DNA from: JAIEPW01 sp964406035
GTDB lineage: Bacteria > Acidobacteriota > Terriglobia > Bryobacterales > Bryobacteraceae
Direction: 5' to 3'
Assembly: GCA_964406035.1 (NCBI GenBank)
Contig: CAYOQB010000006.1
Span: 1-64,000 of the forward strand
Length of the DNA stretch: 64,000 nucleotides
Shown: positions 33,532 through 42,372 of the stretch, piece after piece
Position numbering within the stretch: the first letter of the stretch is position 1
How the letters are laid out: every line of letters starts with the position of its first letter
Position numbers and translations under genes: made by a program
Notes under the pieces: model-generated
Database searches by the model: none
Told to the model about the DNA's origin: nothing
What the model saw: the letters and a program-made list of their open reading frames with translations, nothing else

Positions 33532-34740
33532 TCATACGGCCACCTCATTGATGCTGGTGATCGCCAGCAGAATACTCAGGATCAGCACGCCGATGATCAC
33601 GCCCATCACCAGAATGATCAGCGGCTCAAACAGCGAAGTAAACCGTCGGATGGCATCCTTGGTGTCGGTCTCGTAGATGTCGGCCATGCGCCCGAACATC
33701 ACGTCCAGGCGTCCGGTTTCCTCGCCAACCATGAGCAGGTGTCCGGCCAGCGGCGGGAATTCGCCCGCGCGCCGCAGTGGCGCCGCGATGCCTTCGCCTC
33801 GCTTCACACCCTGCGCGATCCCCTCCAGCGTGCCGGCGATCTTGCGGTTATTCAGAATCGCTCCGGCGATGCCCAGCGATTGCACCAGCGGCACGGCGTT
33901 GGCCACCAGCGTCGACATCGCGCGCGCGAACCGCGCCGTCTCCGCCTTGCGCAGCGCGTCCCCGAGAAGAGGAATCTTCAGCCGGAAAGTATCCCACCAC
34001 ATCCGCCCGGCGACGGTCCGGATGTAGGACAGGAACACCACCGTCGACGCCAGCAGCACCGAACCGATGATCCACCCGTAGGCCCGCAGAAAGTCGCTGG
34101 CCGCGATCATGATCTTGGTGGGCAGCGGGATCTGCATCCGCGGATCCTGGAAGATCATCGCGAATCGCGGCACCACGAAGTACATCAGCACCACGATCGA
34201 GGCGACGCCGACAATCGCCAGCAGGGCCGGGTAGACCATGGACGAAATGATGTAATTGCGCAGGTCGTCCCGGGTGCGCTCGAACTCCGCCAGGCGCTCG
34301 AAGACCTGCGACATCGATCCCGACGCTTCCCCGGCGCGAACCATGTTGATGTACAGCTCGGAGAAGTACTCGGGATGCGTCGCCAGCGAATCGGCGAAGC
34401 TCCGCCCGCCTTTCAGCACGCGCAGGATGTCCAGGATGATGAAGCGGAAGTGCGGGCGCTCGGTCAGCTCGCCGGAGATCGCCAGGGCGCGATCCAGCGG
34501 GACGCCGGCGTTCAAGAGCGTCGACATCTCCTGCGTGAAGAACAGAACATCGCGGCGCTTGCCCCGCTGCATCGCGGGCAGCTTCAGCTCAAACCCCTTT
34601 TTCTGTTCGAGCCCCACATACACCGGCGTCAGGCCCTGGCGCCGCAGCTCCCGCGTCACCAGCTTGTCGTTCTCCGCCGACAGTGTACCCGTGCGGACCT
34701 TGCCGTCCGAAGTCACCGCGCGGAAGAAGAACGTGGTCAT
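33532..34740 (-). CDS. gspF: Type II secretion platform membrane protein GspF
   Basis: 402 residues with the classic GspF layout. A N-terminal cytoplasmic domain precedes the first T2SSF domain (FFTQEMSTLLNAGVPLDRALAISGE), and a second copy follows (ARFARAMSTLVANAVPLVQSLGIAG). Three membrane segments are visible (about 168-190, 217-240 and 372-396). GspF is the inner-membrane core that couples GspE ATP hydrolysis to pseudopilus growth. The ATG lies seven bases after the gspE stop. Confidence 0.95.
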   Translation of the reverse strand: MTTFFFRAVTSDGKVRTGTLSAENDKLVTRELRRQGLTPVYVGLEQKKGFELKLPAMQRGKRRDVLFFTQEMSTLLNAGVPLDRALAISGELTERPHFRFIILDILRVLKGGRSFADSLATHPEYFSELYINMVRAGEASGSMSQVFERLAEFERTRDDLRNYIISSMVYPALLAIVGVASIVVLMYFVVPRFAMIFQDPRMQIPLPTKIMIAASDFLRAYGWIIGSVLLASTVVFLSYIRTVAGRMWWDTFRLKIPLLGDALRKAETARFARAMSTLVANAVPLVQSLGIAGAILNNRKIAGTLEGIAQGVKRGEGIAAPLRRAGEFPPLAGHLLMVGEETGRLDVMFGRMADIYETDTKDAIRRFTSLFEPLIILVMGVIIGVLILSILLAITSINEVAV

Positions 34741-34747
34741 GGCGGGC

Positions 34748-36391
34748 CTAGAACTCCTGCGTCACGCGGATTACTTCGTCGGGCGTGGTGACGCCTCGTT
34801 TCACCTTGTCCCAACCGTCTTCGCGCAAGGTGCGCATGCCGTGGCGGCGGGCGGCGGCGGTGATGATGCTCGCGTCCTCATTGCGCATGATGATGGAGCG
34901 GATCTCGCCGTTCAACTCCATCAGCTCGAAAATGCCCACGCGTCCCCGGTAGCCGGTTCCGTAGCAATGGTCGCAGCCGGGGCCGCGAAACACCTCCACC
35001 ACTTCACCGAACGGCGTGACGGCCGTTCCCTCGGGACGGCGGCAGCGGGTGCAGATCACGCGCACCAGCCGCTGCGCGAGCACCGCCACCACCGAGGAGG
35101 TGATCAAATAATTCTCCACGCCCATGTCCGTCAGGCGCGTGATCGCGCTGGGCGCATCGTTGGTGTGCAGCGTCGAATACACGAAGTGGCCGGTTAAGGC
35201 GGCGCGGATGGCGATGTCGGCGGTTTCGCGGTCGCGAATTTCGCCCACCATGATCACGTCCGGGTCCTGGCGGACGATATGCCGCAATCCCGCGGCGAAG
35301 GTCAGCCCGATCACCGGATTCACATGAATCTGGTTGATCCCGTCCATCTGATACTCCACCGGATCTTCGATGGTGATGATCTTCTTGTCGGTCTGGTTGA
35401 TGCGCTTTAGCGCCGAGTAGAGCGTGGTCGACTTGCCCGATCCTGTGGGACCTGTCACCAAAAGGATGCCATGCGGGAGCGACGTGTAATACTCCATCCG
35501 CGACAGCATGTGTTCATCGAAACCCAGGCTGCGCAGGTCGTAGAAGTCGCCGGCAGAGCGATCCAGAAGGCGCATCACGACGCTTTCCCCATAGAGGGTG
35601 GGCAGAGTGGAGACTCGAAGGTCCACTTCGCGGCCCACGGTCTTCACCTTGATGCGTCCATCCTGCGGCAGCCGCCGCTCGGCGATATTCAGCTTCGCCA
35701 TCAGCTTCACGCGGGAGATGATGGCTGCTTTCAGTTCCTTCGGCGGAGGCTCCTGCGAAACCAGCACACCGTCAATGCGGTAGCGGATGCGGAATTCCTT
35801 CTCGAAGGGCTCGATGTGAATGTCGGAGGCGCGGCTTTCGACGGCCTGGGCGATCATGGCGTTCACCAGGCGGATGACGGGAGCTTCGCTGGCCATATCG
35901 CGCAGGTGCTCGAGATCCTCGGTGGCTTCCGCGCCGCCGAACTCCGCTTCGCCTTCGCGCTTTTCCGCCTGCCCGAAATAGCGGTCAATTGCTTCCAGGA
36001 TTTCGGCTTCGCCGGCCAGCGCGGGATGCACGGCGAGCCCGGTGCAGCTCTCGATGGTGTTGCGCGTCTCCATGTCCAGCGGGTCGGCCATGGCTACGGT
36101 GACGCCGCCACCGTTCATCGCCATCGGCAGGCAACGGAACTGCCGCAGAAATCGCGGCGACAGGGTTTCCGTTTCGGGCGAGATTACGGGGGGCGAATCG
36201 ATGGCCATCAGCGGGACGCTGAGCTGCTCGCTGAGCGCGGCCTGCACATCGCGCATGGCGATGAAGCCGAGATCCACCAGAATTTTGCCGATCTTCTCGC
36301 CGCGCTCTTTCTGCAACTCCAGCGCGCGGTCGAGGTCCTCCTGTGTGATCTGCTTCTTGCCGATGAGGATCTCGCCCAGACGCCTGTGCAT
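34748..36391 (-). CDS. gspE: Type II secretion ATPase GspE
   Basis: 547 residues. An MshEN-type N-terminal domain (residues 1-70, RRLGEILIGKKQITQEDLDRAL) is followed by the N2 domain and the ATPase core. The Walker A motif GPTGSGKST is at about 312-320, with the aspartate box, MVGEIRDRETADIA and the histidine box TGHFVYSTLHTNDAP. A four-cysteine zinc motif (CTRCRRPEG...CDHCYGTGYRGR) lies near the C-terminus. It powers pseudopilus assembly. Its ATG overlaps the preceding gene stop (TGATG), coupling it to the sigma/anti-sigma part. Confidence 0.95.
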   Translation of the reverse strand: MHRRLGEILIGKKQITQEDLDRALELQKERGEKIGKILVDLGFIAMRDVQAALSEQLSVPLMAIDSPPVISPETETLSPRFLRQFRCLPMAMNGGGVTVAMADPLDMETRNTIESCTGLAVHPALAGEAEILEAIDRYFGQAEKREGEAEFGGAEATEDLEHLRDMASEAPVIRLVNAMIAQAVESRASDIHIEPFEKEFRIRYRIDGVLVSQEPPPKELKAAIISRVKLMAKLNIAERRLPQDGRIKVKTVGREVDLRVSTLPTLYGESVVMRLLDRSAGDFYDLRSLGFDEHMLSRMEYYTSLPHGILLVTGPTGSGKSTTLYSALKRINQTDKKIITIEDPVEYQMDGINQIHVNPVIGLTFAAGLRHIVRQDPDVIMVGEIRDRETADIAIRAALTGHFVYSTLHTNDAPSAITRLTDMGVENYLITSSVVAVLAQRLVRVICTRCRRPEGTAVTPFGEVVEVFRGPGCDHCYGTGYRGRVGIFELMELNGEIRSIIMRNEDASIITAAARRHGMRTLREDGWDKVKRGVTTPDEVIRVTQEF

Positions 36392-36915
36392 CAGAACTTT
36401 TGCACCCGGATCGCCGCTTCAATCGCCGCCGGACCTTGCTTTTCGGCAGCGGTCAGCTTGGCCTTGGTGGCTTGCATCAGCAGTTGCGAGGGCAGTCCCG
36501 TGGCGTCTTCCCAGGGGTAGCGCGACAATGCCACGCCGATCACGATCTGCTCTTCCGCGGGCAGCGTGTCGAAATGCGCGGCCATGTTCACCATCTGCTC
36601 CCGCAGCGAACGCTCCAGTTGCGGCAGCCGCTCCAGCTTCTTGGCGCGATGCGAGGCGATCACCTGCGGATTCACCGCCGATCGCACCGTCATGGTGGGG
36701 CCGGTGGCCAGGTTGATCTCCGCCGTGAACGCGACGCCGTAGCCGTCCAGGTACAAACCGCGCGTCGCGCCCAGCAGCACGAAGGGATTGTCGTTCCACA
36801 GGTCCTGCACCCGCCGGTCCAGCGAACGCTCCATGTCGATGATCGATTGCCGCGCAACCTTCGGCGCGGCGGCGGTCAACAGGACCGCGGTGAGGAAGAC
36901 AGCCGCGCGCTTCAC
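36391..36915 (-). CDS. Exported orphan protein between anti-sigma factor and gspE
   Basis: 174 residues from a GTG at 36913-36915, with GGAGGT six bases upstream and a GTGA overlap with the anti-sigma stop. The N-terminus (VKRAAVFLTAVLLTAAAPKVARQ) is a signal peptide. The rest contains DNPFVLLGATRGLYLDGYGVAFTAEINLATGP and a long charged helix (RAKKLERLPQLERSLREQMVNMAAHF). No domain is known to me. The position suggests that it reports periplasmic status to the anti-sigma factor or is a secretion accessory; that is inference only. Confidence 0.7.
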   Translation of the reverse strand: MKRAAVFLTAVLLTAAAPKVARQSIIDMERSLDRRVQDLWNDNPFVLLGATRGLYLDGYGVAFTAEINLATGPTMTVRSAVNPQVIASHRAKKLERLPQLERSLREQMVNMAAHFDTLPAEEQIVIGVALSRYPWEDATGLPSQLLMQATKAKLTAAEKQGPAAIEAAIRVQKF

Positions 36916-37493
36916 TGGCCCACCTCCATCCCGTTGTTCACCGCGTACATCCGGTTCACCTGCTTCATCAGGATCTCCATGTTGGCGGCATTGGCCAGTT
37001 GATCGGCGCGGCGGTCGAACTCGAACTTCTTCTCCGCCGCCTCTAGCAGTTCCAGGGTCTTCTTCTGATTGCGGGCTTCGACATCTGCTACCGCTTTGGC
37101 AACGGTGCTCTCCAGTCGCCGTGCGACTTCCTGTTCCACCAGCGCTTCCAACTTCGCCACACTCGCCGGCGGCGGCGCGGGCGGAGCCGGCTGCGTGTAG
37201 CCGTGAACCAGAATCGCCGCTGCCAGCATTGCCGCAGAGGCGAATCCGAGCTGCGGGCCGGAGTTCCAGAATCTCTGCCACCAGGAAGGCTCGAACACCT
37301 TGTCGGAAACAAATGCGATGCGCCGCGGCACTTCCTCTTCGCGCAGCGCGAGCAGCGCATCCTGCGTGATCCGCAGCCTCTGAATTTCGGTCCGGCAATT
37401 CTCGCAGGAGGCGGCGTGCGTCTCCACAGCTTCCCGCTCTACGGCGCTCGCTTCTCCCAGTACGTACCCTTTGATGTCGACTTCGCAGCTCAT
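36912..37493 (-). CDS. Anti-sigma factor with zinc-finger (ZAS) domain
   Basis: 193 residues. The N-terminal part has the ZAS motif HAASCENC (His-X3-Cys-X2-Cys), which binds and holds the ECF sigma factor. One membrane helix (about 82-100, LGFASAAMLAAAILVHGY) separates it from a periplasmic region with a Pro/Ala linker (QPAPPAPPPA) and a long coiled coil (about 115-165). This is the classic layout of a membrane anti-sigma factor released by proteolysis or conformational change. It overlaps the sigma gene by four bases and the next exported gene by four. Confidence 0.9.
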   Translation of the reverse strand: MSCEVDIKGYVLGEASAVEREAVETHAASCENCRTEIQRLRITQDALLALREEEVPRRIAFVSDKVFEPSWWQRFWNSGPQLGFASAAMLAAAILVHGYTQPAPPAPPPASVAKLEALVEQEVARRLESTVAKAVADVEARNQKKTLELLEAAEKKFEFDRRADQLANAANMEILMKQVNRMYAVNNGMEVGQ

Positions 37494-38041
37494 GCGTCCC
37501 TCCGAACAGCAACCGGCGCCAGCGTCGCCTTCAAATTGTCCATTGCGGTATACAGCCTGGATTTCACAGTGGAAACCGGGCAGCCCAGAATCTCGGCCAT
37601 CTCTTCGAACTTGAACCCCTGGTAGATCTTCAGAACCACCGCCTCGCGCTGATCCGCGCTCAACTGCTTCAGCGCCGACTCCACGGCAAGGCTCAGTTCA
37701 ATGGGAAACAGGCGCGGATTCGGATCCTTGGGAAGGGGATCGCCGTCCAGTTCCTCGCGGTCGGGCCGGTTCTTCCGCAACAACGAATAGGCTTCGTTGT
37801 GGGCGATCCGGAACAGCCAGGGTCCGAAACGGGCAATGTCGTCCAGCTTGGAGAGGTTCTGATAGGCCTTCAGGAAGACATCCTGGCTCAAGTCCAGGGC
37901 GTCTTCCCGATTTGCTGTTAACCGTAACAAATAATTGAAGATTCGCTTTTCCCACCGGGAGACAAGGAGGTTGTAGCTCTCGACGCCGCCGCGCCGGGCC
38001 TGCAGAATCAGGTCGCGATCCTCGACCTCCCGGAAAATCAA
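37490..38041 (-). CDS. ECF sigma factor (RpoE-type)
   Basis: 183 residues. The sigma-2 region (LILQARRGGVESYNLLVSRWEKRIFNYLLRLTAN, then ALDLSQDVFLKAYQ and GPWLFRIAHNEAYSLLRK) and sigma-4 region (LPADQREAVVLKIYQGFKFEEMAEILGCPVSTVKSRLYTAMDNLK) are both complete. The sigma-4 helix-turn-helix has the STVKSRLY recognition helix. It is followed by its cognate anti-sigma factor with a four-base overlap. The gene heads the series that continues into type II secretion, so I infer that it drives its own operon. I could not identify an ECF -35/-10 pair upstream. Confidence 0.95.
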   Translation of the reverse strand: MIFREVEDRDLILQARRGGVESYNLLVSRWEKRIFNYLLRLTANREDALDLSQDVFLKAYQNLSKLDDIARFGPWLFRIAHNEAYSLLRKNRPDREELDGDPLPKDPNPRLFPIELSLAVESALKQLSADQREAVVLKIYQGFKFEEMAEILGCPVSTVKSRLYTAMDNLKATLAPVAVRRDA

Positions 38042-38140
38042 AGCTAATCCAGCTCCGCTGTTGAAGACGCCGCCCGTGCCTGGAAAAGTCGAACGGGGAC
38101 AACAACTATTGTGTCACCGCTGGGGAAACACACGCAGCCT

Positions 38141-39340
38141 TCAGTCCGGATCGGGAAAAAGACCAGGCATCCAGCGGGACGCGAGCGCCGCCGGGAACGC
38201 GAGCCTCAGGCTATCGCGCGGGCTGTCCGAGACCAGTATGCCCTTCTCCAGCAGCGCCGCGACTACCCGCCTTGCCTGGCGGTCTCCTGTGCCCAGGACC
38301 GAGGCGGCATCCGCGCGCCGTAGATCGCCGCGATAAAGCAGCGCCTCCAGCAGCAGGCCGGACGACGCCGGCAGCAGGCCAAGCCGGCTCTCCTCCTCCG
38401 CCCACAACAGGATGCGGGTTCGCAGCCGATCCGGCTGAACCAGGGTTTCCATAAATTTCACCTGGTCGATGCAAACTCCGAGGAAAAATTCCGTGAACCG
38501 CCCGAGCGCTTCTTCACTCAGAGTTCCCCGCCCGTCCAGGTCGTTACGCCGGGTCCGATCGCATTCGGCGAGCAATCGCTTGTACTCCTGAACACTCCGA
38601 GCCAACCCGCGCGCGACGGACCATACGCCACCTGTGTCCAGAAGATCCAGGAGTTGGGCGTGCGACATCAGCCGCGCCACGCGGCCGTTTCCGTCGAGAA
38701 AGGGGTGGATCCACAAAAGACGGTGGTGCGCCGCGGCGGTGGCAATCAGGGCTTCCGAAGGTCCCAGGCGGGCATAGACGGCCTCAAAACGGCTCAGGAA
38801 GCGAGGAACTGCTCCCGGGCTCACGGGGATGTGCCGTCCTACTTGCACATCGCGCGTCCGCACCTGGCCAGGCTCCACCCGAAGCCGCTCCCCGGTGGCG
38901 GAGTCTTCCACCATCAGCAGCGTTTCTGGCAAACGTGCGCAAAAACGCCGGTGCATTTCCAGGATCGCTTCCGACGTCACCGCCCTTCCCCCGCGAAGTG
39001 CCCCGCCGTCAATCCACTCCTGAAGCTCGATGTGAGCAATCGCTTCGATTTGCAGGTCGCGCTTTGCCGGTTCCGCGCTGTAGTCGTTCCTCAGTGCACG
39101 TTCGATGTCCACCGGATGGGTGTTGTGCCCCTCGATCAAATTGGAGTAGTAGCAGTTCATGCCCCGCACGAGGGCGGAGAGGCTGCGCACAACGCTCGGA
39201 GCAAGACTGCGACGGAACCCGGCTGCACTCCGGGCGAGTTCGAAGGCCAAATCGTTCAGCCGGGGCCGGCCCGGGAACCGCTCGCCCAGCAGCAGCGGTT
39301 CCATTAACGGCACGAGTTCGCCTCGATCTTGTACTTCCAT
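38141..39340 (-). CDS. Fic-domain adenylyltransferase, class II
   Basis: 399 residues. The catalytic Fic motif HPFLDGNGRVAR begins at His212 and is intact. An N-terminal inhibitory motif is present: SNLIEGH with Glu70, matching (S/T)xxxE(G/N), which marks class II Fic proteins that are auto-inhibited by an N-terminal helix. The C-terminal 100 residues look like a winged helix (LLEALLYRGDLRRADAASVLGTGDRQARRVVAALLEKGIL). Fic enzymes transfer AMP from ATP to hydroxyl side chains of target proteins. No partner toxin-antitoxin gene is adjacent. It lies 99 bases upstream of the ECF sigma gene on the same strand. Confidence 0.9.
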   Translation of the reverse strand: MEVQDRGELVPLMEPLLLGERFPGRPRLNDLAFELARSAAGFRRSLAPSVVRSLSALVRGMNCYYSNLIEGHNTHPVDIERALRNDYSAEPAKRDLQIEAIAHIELQEWIDGGALRGGRAVTSEAILEMHRRFCARLPETLLMVEDSATGERLRVEPGQVRTRDVQVGRHIPVSPGAVPRFLSRFEAVYARLGPSEALIATAAAHHRLLWIHPFLDGNGRVARLMSHAQLLDLLDTGGVWSVARGLARSVQEYKRLLAECDRTRRNDLDGRGTLSEEALGRFTEFFLGVCIDQVKFMETLVQPDRLRTRILLWAEEESRLGLLPASSGLLLEALLYRGDLRRADAASVLGTGDRQARRVVAALLEKGILVSDSPRDSLRLAFPAALASRWMPGLFPDPD

Positions 39341-39447
39341 GTCCGCTTCGATGTCCGTTCTCCACCAAGTGTAACATGTTAGGTATGTGAATACTTATGC
39401 GAAAGCTAAGTTTCCTGAGGCCGGTTGAATGTCCGCTTCGATGTCCG
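39339..39447. repeat. 19-bp direct repeats flanking the Fic gene start
   Basis: ATGTCCGCTTCGATGTCCG occurs identically at 39339-39357 and 39429-39447, on the plus strand. The first copy overlaps the Fic start codon and the second is 90 bases upstream. The 71 bases between them are noticeably AT-richer than the surrounding DNA and hold the likely promoter. A duplicated target or a small insertion between repeats would explain this. Confidence 0.55.
39376..39403 (-). promoter_or_regulatory. Candidate promoter and palindrome upstream of fic
   Basis: On the minus strand TTCGCA (39398-39403) and TAACAT (39376-39381) are spaced by 16 bases. The -10 element overlaps the perfect palindrome TAACATGTTA (39372-39381), a possible operator. 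The distance to the Fic ATG at 39340 is 36 bases. Confidence 0.35.
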
Positions 39448-39449
39448 GT

Positions 39450-40979
39450 TTATGGCACCGGCCGGGCGATCGCCAGATCGTATAGCGCCAGCGCCAGGAA
39501 ATAGTCCGCGATCGCGGATACTTCACGATTCTGGGCGTCGGCCGTGGTCTGCTCCCGCAGGTTCACCAGAAACAGCGTCGAATCGCCGAGCTGAAAGCGG
39601 TCACGCTCCAGTTCCTCGAGCTGCCGGGCTACGTCGATCTCCTGGCGGATGAGCTGCACCCGCTGGAACGCCGCGCGCACGCCGGACATGGCGTCCTGGA
39701 CTTCGGCCACAATCTGATCCCGCAGAAAGCGCTCGCGCTGTTCCAGTTGCATCAGCTTCGCCTCGGTGGAGGCGAGCTTCCCGGTAGCCTCGCGGCGTTG
39801 CAGCGGCAGGTCGAAGTTGACTCCGGTCCGCACTTCCTGCGGACCGCGCAAAACGCGGTTGGCGTCCCCGAACCCGTTGTAGAAGCCGACACCCAGATCG
39901 ACGGCCGGCAGGCGCTGGTTGCGGAACAGTTGCGCCTCCACCCGGAGCTGATCGCCCTGGCTGATCAGGCGTTGCAGTTCCGGACGCCGCCGCAGGGCGA
40001 GCGTGACATCGGCGCTCAGGCGCTCTTCCGGGAATTCGGCGACAGCCGGAAACAGCGCCGGCAACTGATTCGCCTCCGGCAGCAGCGCCTGGCCGTTGGC
40101 ATCGCGATAAAACAACGACAGATCGATGGCAGTGAGCTGCAGCAGGCGTTCCGCCTCCACCAGCGAGGAGCGCCGCTGCAGAATGGCGCGATTGTTGTCG
40201 ATCACTTCGACCCTTGGAATCTGCCCCGCCTCGAAGCTGTCGCGCAGAATCTGATCGCGCGCCAGAGCGATGTCCAGCAGGGACTTGGCCACCTGGTAGC
40301 GCTGCCCCGCGGCCACCCAGGACCAGTAGCGCCGCGTGGCGAGCTGATTCACGATCAACTGCTGCTGCTGGATTCCGAGGTTGGCCACCGCGCGTCCGAT
40401 TTCCGCCCGGCGCAGGTCGGCGCGGCGCTGGTCGATGGTCCGGTCGCGGAACAGCGGCAGCCTGAAGCCGGTCTCGAACTCGCCGTCCTGCCGGGTCTGC
40501 AGCTTTCCTTCATAGCTGGGAAACGAGCCGCGTCCCACGCGATAACCGCTGTAGTATCGCAAGCCCTGGTAGGGGGTCGCCTGCTCCAGGAACGCGCCGG
40601 CGATATTGTTGTTGTAGAAGCCGAACTGGTCCGTTTCGAAATTCGCGGAGAGCCGCAGGTCGAACTTGCCCAGCGCCGCCAGCAGTTCCGCGTCGGCGAC
40701 ATCCTGATCGAAAAGCGCCGCCAGCAGCGGCGGATAGTTGCGGCGGACGCTTTCGAGCAGGGCTTCCAGGGTCAGCGCCGTGCGCGCGCCGGGCGCCTGG
40801 TTGCTGGCCCGCGAGGGCGGCATCGCCTCACTGCGCGGGGCGAGTTGCCCGGGTTGGATGTTGGGACGCGGCGTAGACTGATAGCGGTCCGGAAGCCGGA
40901 AGCGCGGCTGGCCGAGGCTGAACTCCGTCGTCTGCGCCTGAAGAATCGCCGCCAGCAGCAAGCAACTGGCCAGCCTCAC
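39450..40979 (-). CDS. TolC-family outer-membrane efflux protein
   Basis: 509 residues with a signal peptide (MRLASCLLLAAILQAQ). Two long alpha-helical repeats with TolC-type heptads (LRRAEIGRAVANLGIQQQQLIVNQLATRRYWSWVAAGQRYQV and FLRDQIVAEVQDAMSGVRAAFQRVQLIRQEIDVARQLEELERDRFQLG) are visible, the second ending in the GDSTLFLVNLREQ motif near the end. It forms the outer-membrane tunnel of a type I-like exporter with the HlyD and ABC proteins encoded just upstream on the same strand. Its ATG overlaps the HlyD stop by four bases. Confidence 0.9.
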   Translation of the reverse strand: MRLASCLLLAAILQAQTTEFSLGQPRFRLPDRYQSTPRPNIQPGQLAPRSEAMPPSRASNQAPGARTALTLEALLESVRRNYPPLLAALFDQDVADAELLAALGKFDLRLSANFETDQFGFYNNNIAGAFLEQATPYQGLRYYSGYRVGRGSFPSYEGKLQTRQDGEFETGFRLPLFRDRTIDQRRADLRRAEIGRAVANLGIQQQQLIVNQLATRRYWSWVAAGQRYQVAKSLLDIALARDQILRDSFEAGQIPRVEVIDNNRAILQRRSSLVEAERLLQLTAIDLSLFYRDANGQALLPEANQLPALFPAVAEFPEERLSADVTLALRRRPELQRLISQGDQLRVEAQLFRNQRLPAVDLGVGFYNGFGDANRVLRGPQEVRTGVNFDLPLQRREATGKLASTEAKLMQLEQRERFLRDQIVAEVQDAMSGVRAAFQRVQLIRQEIDVARQLEELERDRFQLGDSTLFLVNLREQTTADAQNREVSAIADYFLALALYDLAIARPVP

Positions 40980-42352
40980 TTCTTCTTCTCCTCCCGTGAG
41001 ATGCCGGTGGCGCCGGGCTCATCCGGGGCGATGCTGGGCGGGAAGCCGTTAAACTGCCGCCACAGCTCGAATCCAAGCGGCACCACCCGCAACAGTACCC
41101 AGCCATTCGCGCGAACACCCTGGCGCAGGTACAACTTTGACGGCCAGGGTTTATCGTCGGGGTCCGGCCCCACCAGAATGCGGAAGTCGCCCCGCCCGTC
41201 GTCGGTGGCGTCGATCAGCTTCACCACGCCGCCGAAGGTTCCCACCGCCACCGCGGGCCAGCCCACGAACTGCACGGCGGGCCAGCCTTCGAATTGCAGC
41301 CGGACCTTTTCACCCACGGCGATCAGCGGCATGTCGTTACCCTTCACCTTCAGCTCCACCGTCTGGGCGTCGGAGTCCGGCACGAGTTCCACCACTGGAT
41401 CGCCGGCTTTCAGAAGCTGCGATCCCGGCTGCGCCAGCAGCCGGAATACGGTGCCGTCGCGCGGAGCCACCACTTCCTGGGTCAACTGGCGATTGATTCG
41501 AATGGAGATCTGGGCTTCCGCCGACTTCGCGTTGGCGACATCGCCTTGAGCGGCGTTCAGCAGCGCCCGGGCGCTTTCAATGGAGCTCTTGAAATCGTTC
41601 TCAATCCGCTGCCGCTCGGCTTCGAGTGCCTGCTGATGATTGCGGGCGGCATTCAGACTGTTCTTGGCGCGGGCCAGTTCGGCGCGGTGGCGTTCAAAGT
41701 CATTCTGCGCCAGTTCCAGGTCACGAGTGGAGCGCAACCCTTTTTGATTCAGAGTCTTAGTGCGCTCCAGGTTGAGCTGGGCGGTGACCAGGTTGGATTC
41801 CGCGGCCTCCTGGAAGCGCTCCGCCGCGGCCACCTGCTCCACAGCCGCCTGAATCCGTGCCGCTGCGGACTCGAGCGAGTTGCGCCCTGACCCTTCCGTG
41901 GCCAGAATTTGGCTCCGAATGGCGTCCACGCGGCCTTGCGCGGCATTCAGGCGGTCTAAAACGGCGCGCTGATCACGCTTCAGGTTGTCCAGAATGGTGG
42001 GATCGTTGTCGGAGATTTCAAACAGCGGGTCGCCTTTCCGAACATGAGTGCCTTCAATGACATAGCTCTTTACGACGCGGCCCTCCACGGGGGCGGCGAT
42101 CAACTGGTGGCGTTCGTCCGGCGTATACGCGATTACCCGGCCTTCACCGGTGACACTCTGCTGCCAGGGCACAAACCCCAGCCCGATCATCAGGGCGGTC
42201 AAGAGTCCGGCCAGCGACCATGCCAGCCGGCTGATGGCCGGCGGCGAGGGTACCCGATCCAGGGCCGGCAGGCGGTCCATGCCCACCAACTCCACCAGCC
42301 GGTCGGCGCGGCGGGAGGTTTGGGTTACGGGAGATTCCAGCGTAGTCTTCAT
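40976..42352 (-). CDS. HlyD-family membrane fusion protein
   Basis: 458 residues. One membrane helix (about 44-62) is followed by the lipoyl-like first half (HQLIAAPVEGRVVKSYVIEGTHVRKGDPLFEISD), a long coiled coil (about 110-290), and the second lipoyl half plus beta-barrel (VVAPRDGTVFRLLAQPGSQLLKAGDPVVELVPD). This is the HlyD adaptor that connects the inner-membrane ABC transporter with TolC. A 20-base gap separates it from the ABC gene upstream, and it is translationally coupled to the TolC gene. Confidence 0.9.
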   Translation of the reverse strand: MKTTLESPVTQTSRRADRLVELVGMDRLPALDRVPSPPAISRLAWSLAGLLTALMIGLGFVPWQQSVTGEGRVIAYTPDERHQLIAAPVEGRVVKSYVIEGTHVRKGDPLFEISDNDPTILDNLKRDQRAVLDRLNAAQGRVDAIRSQILATEGSGRNSLESAAARIQAAVEQVAAAERFQEAAESNLVTAQLNLERTKTLNQKGLRSTRDLELAQNDFERHRAELARAKNSLNAARNHQQALEAERQRIENDFKSSIESARALLNAAQGDVANAKSAEAQISIRINRQLTQEVVAPRDGTVFRLLAQPGSQLLKAGDPVVELVPDSDAQTVELKVKGNDMPLIAVGEKVRLQFEGWPAVQFVGWPAVAVGTFGGVVKLIDATDDGRGDFRILVGPDPDDKPWPSKLYLRQGVRANGWVLLRVVPLGFELWRQFNGFPPSIAPDEPGATGISREEKKK

Positions 42353-42372
42353 GCGATCTTCTCTCGTTTCGT

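Noticed and set aside
36391..37512. A 373-codon reading of the gene before gspE
   Set aside because: Its first two thirds are an out-of-frame shadow of the anti-sigma gene. The real start is the GTG at 36915 with a good ribosome site and a signal peptide after it.
38042..38140. ECF-type autoregulatory promoter in front of the sigma gene
   Set aside because: I found no convincing GGAAC-like -35 and matching -10 element in the right spacing on the minus strand, so I did not annotate one.
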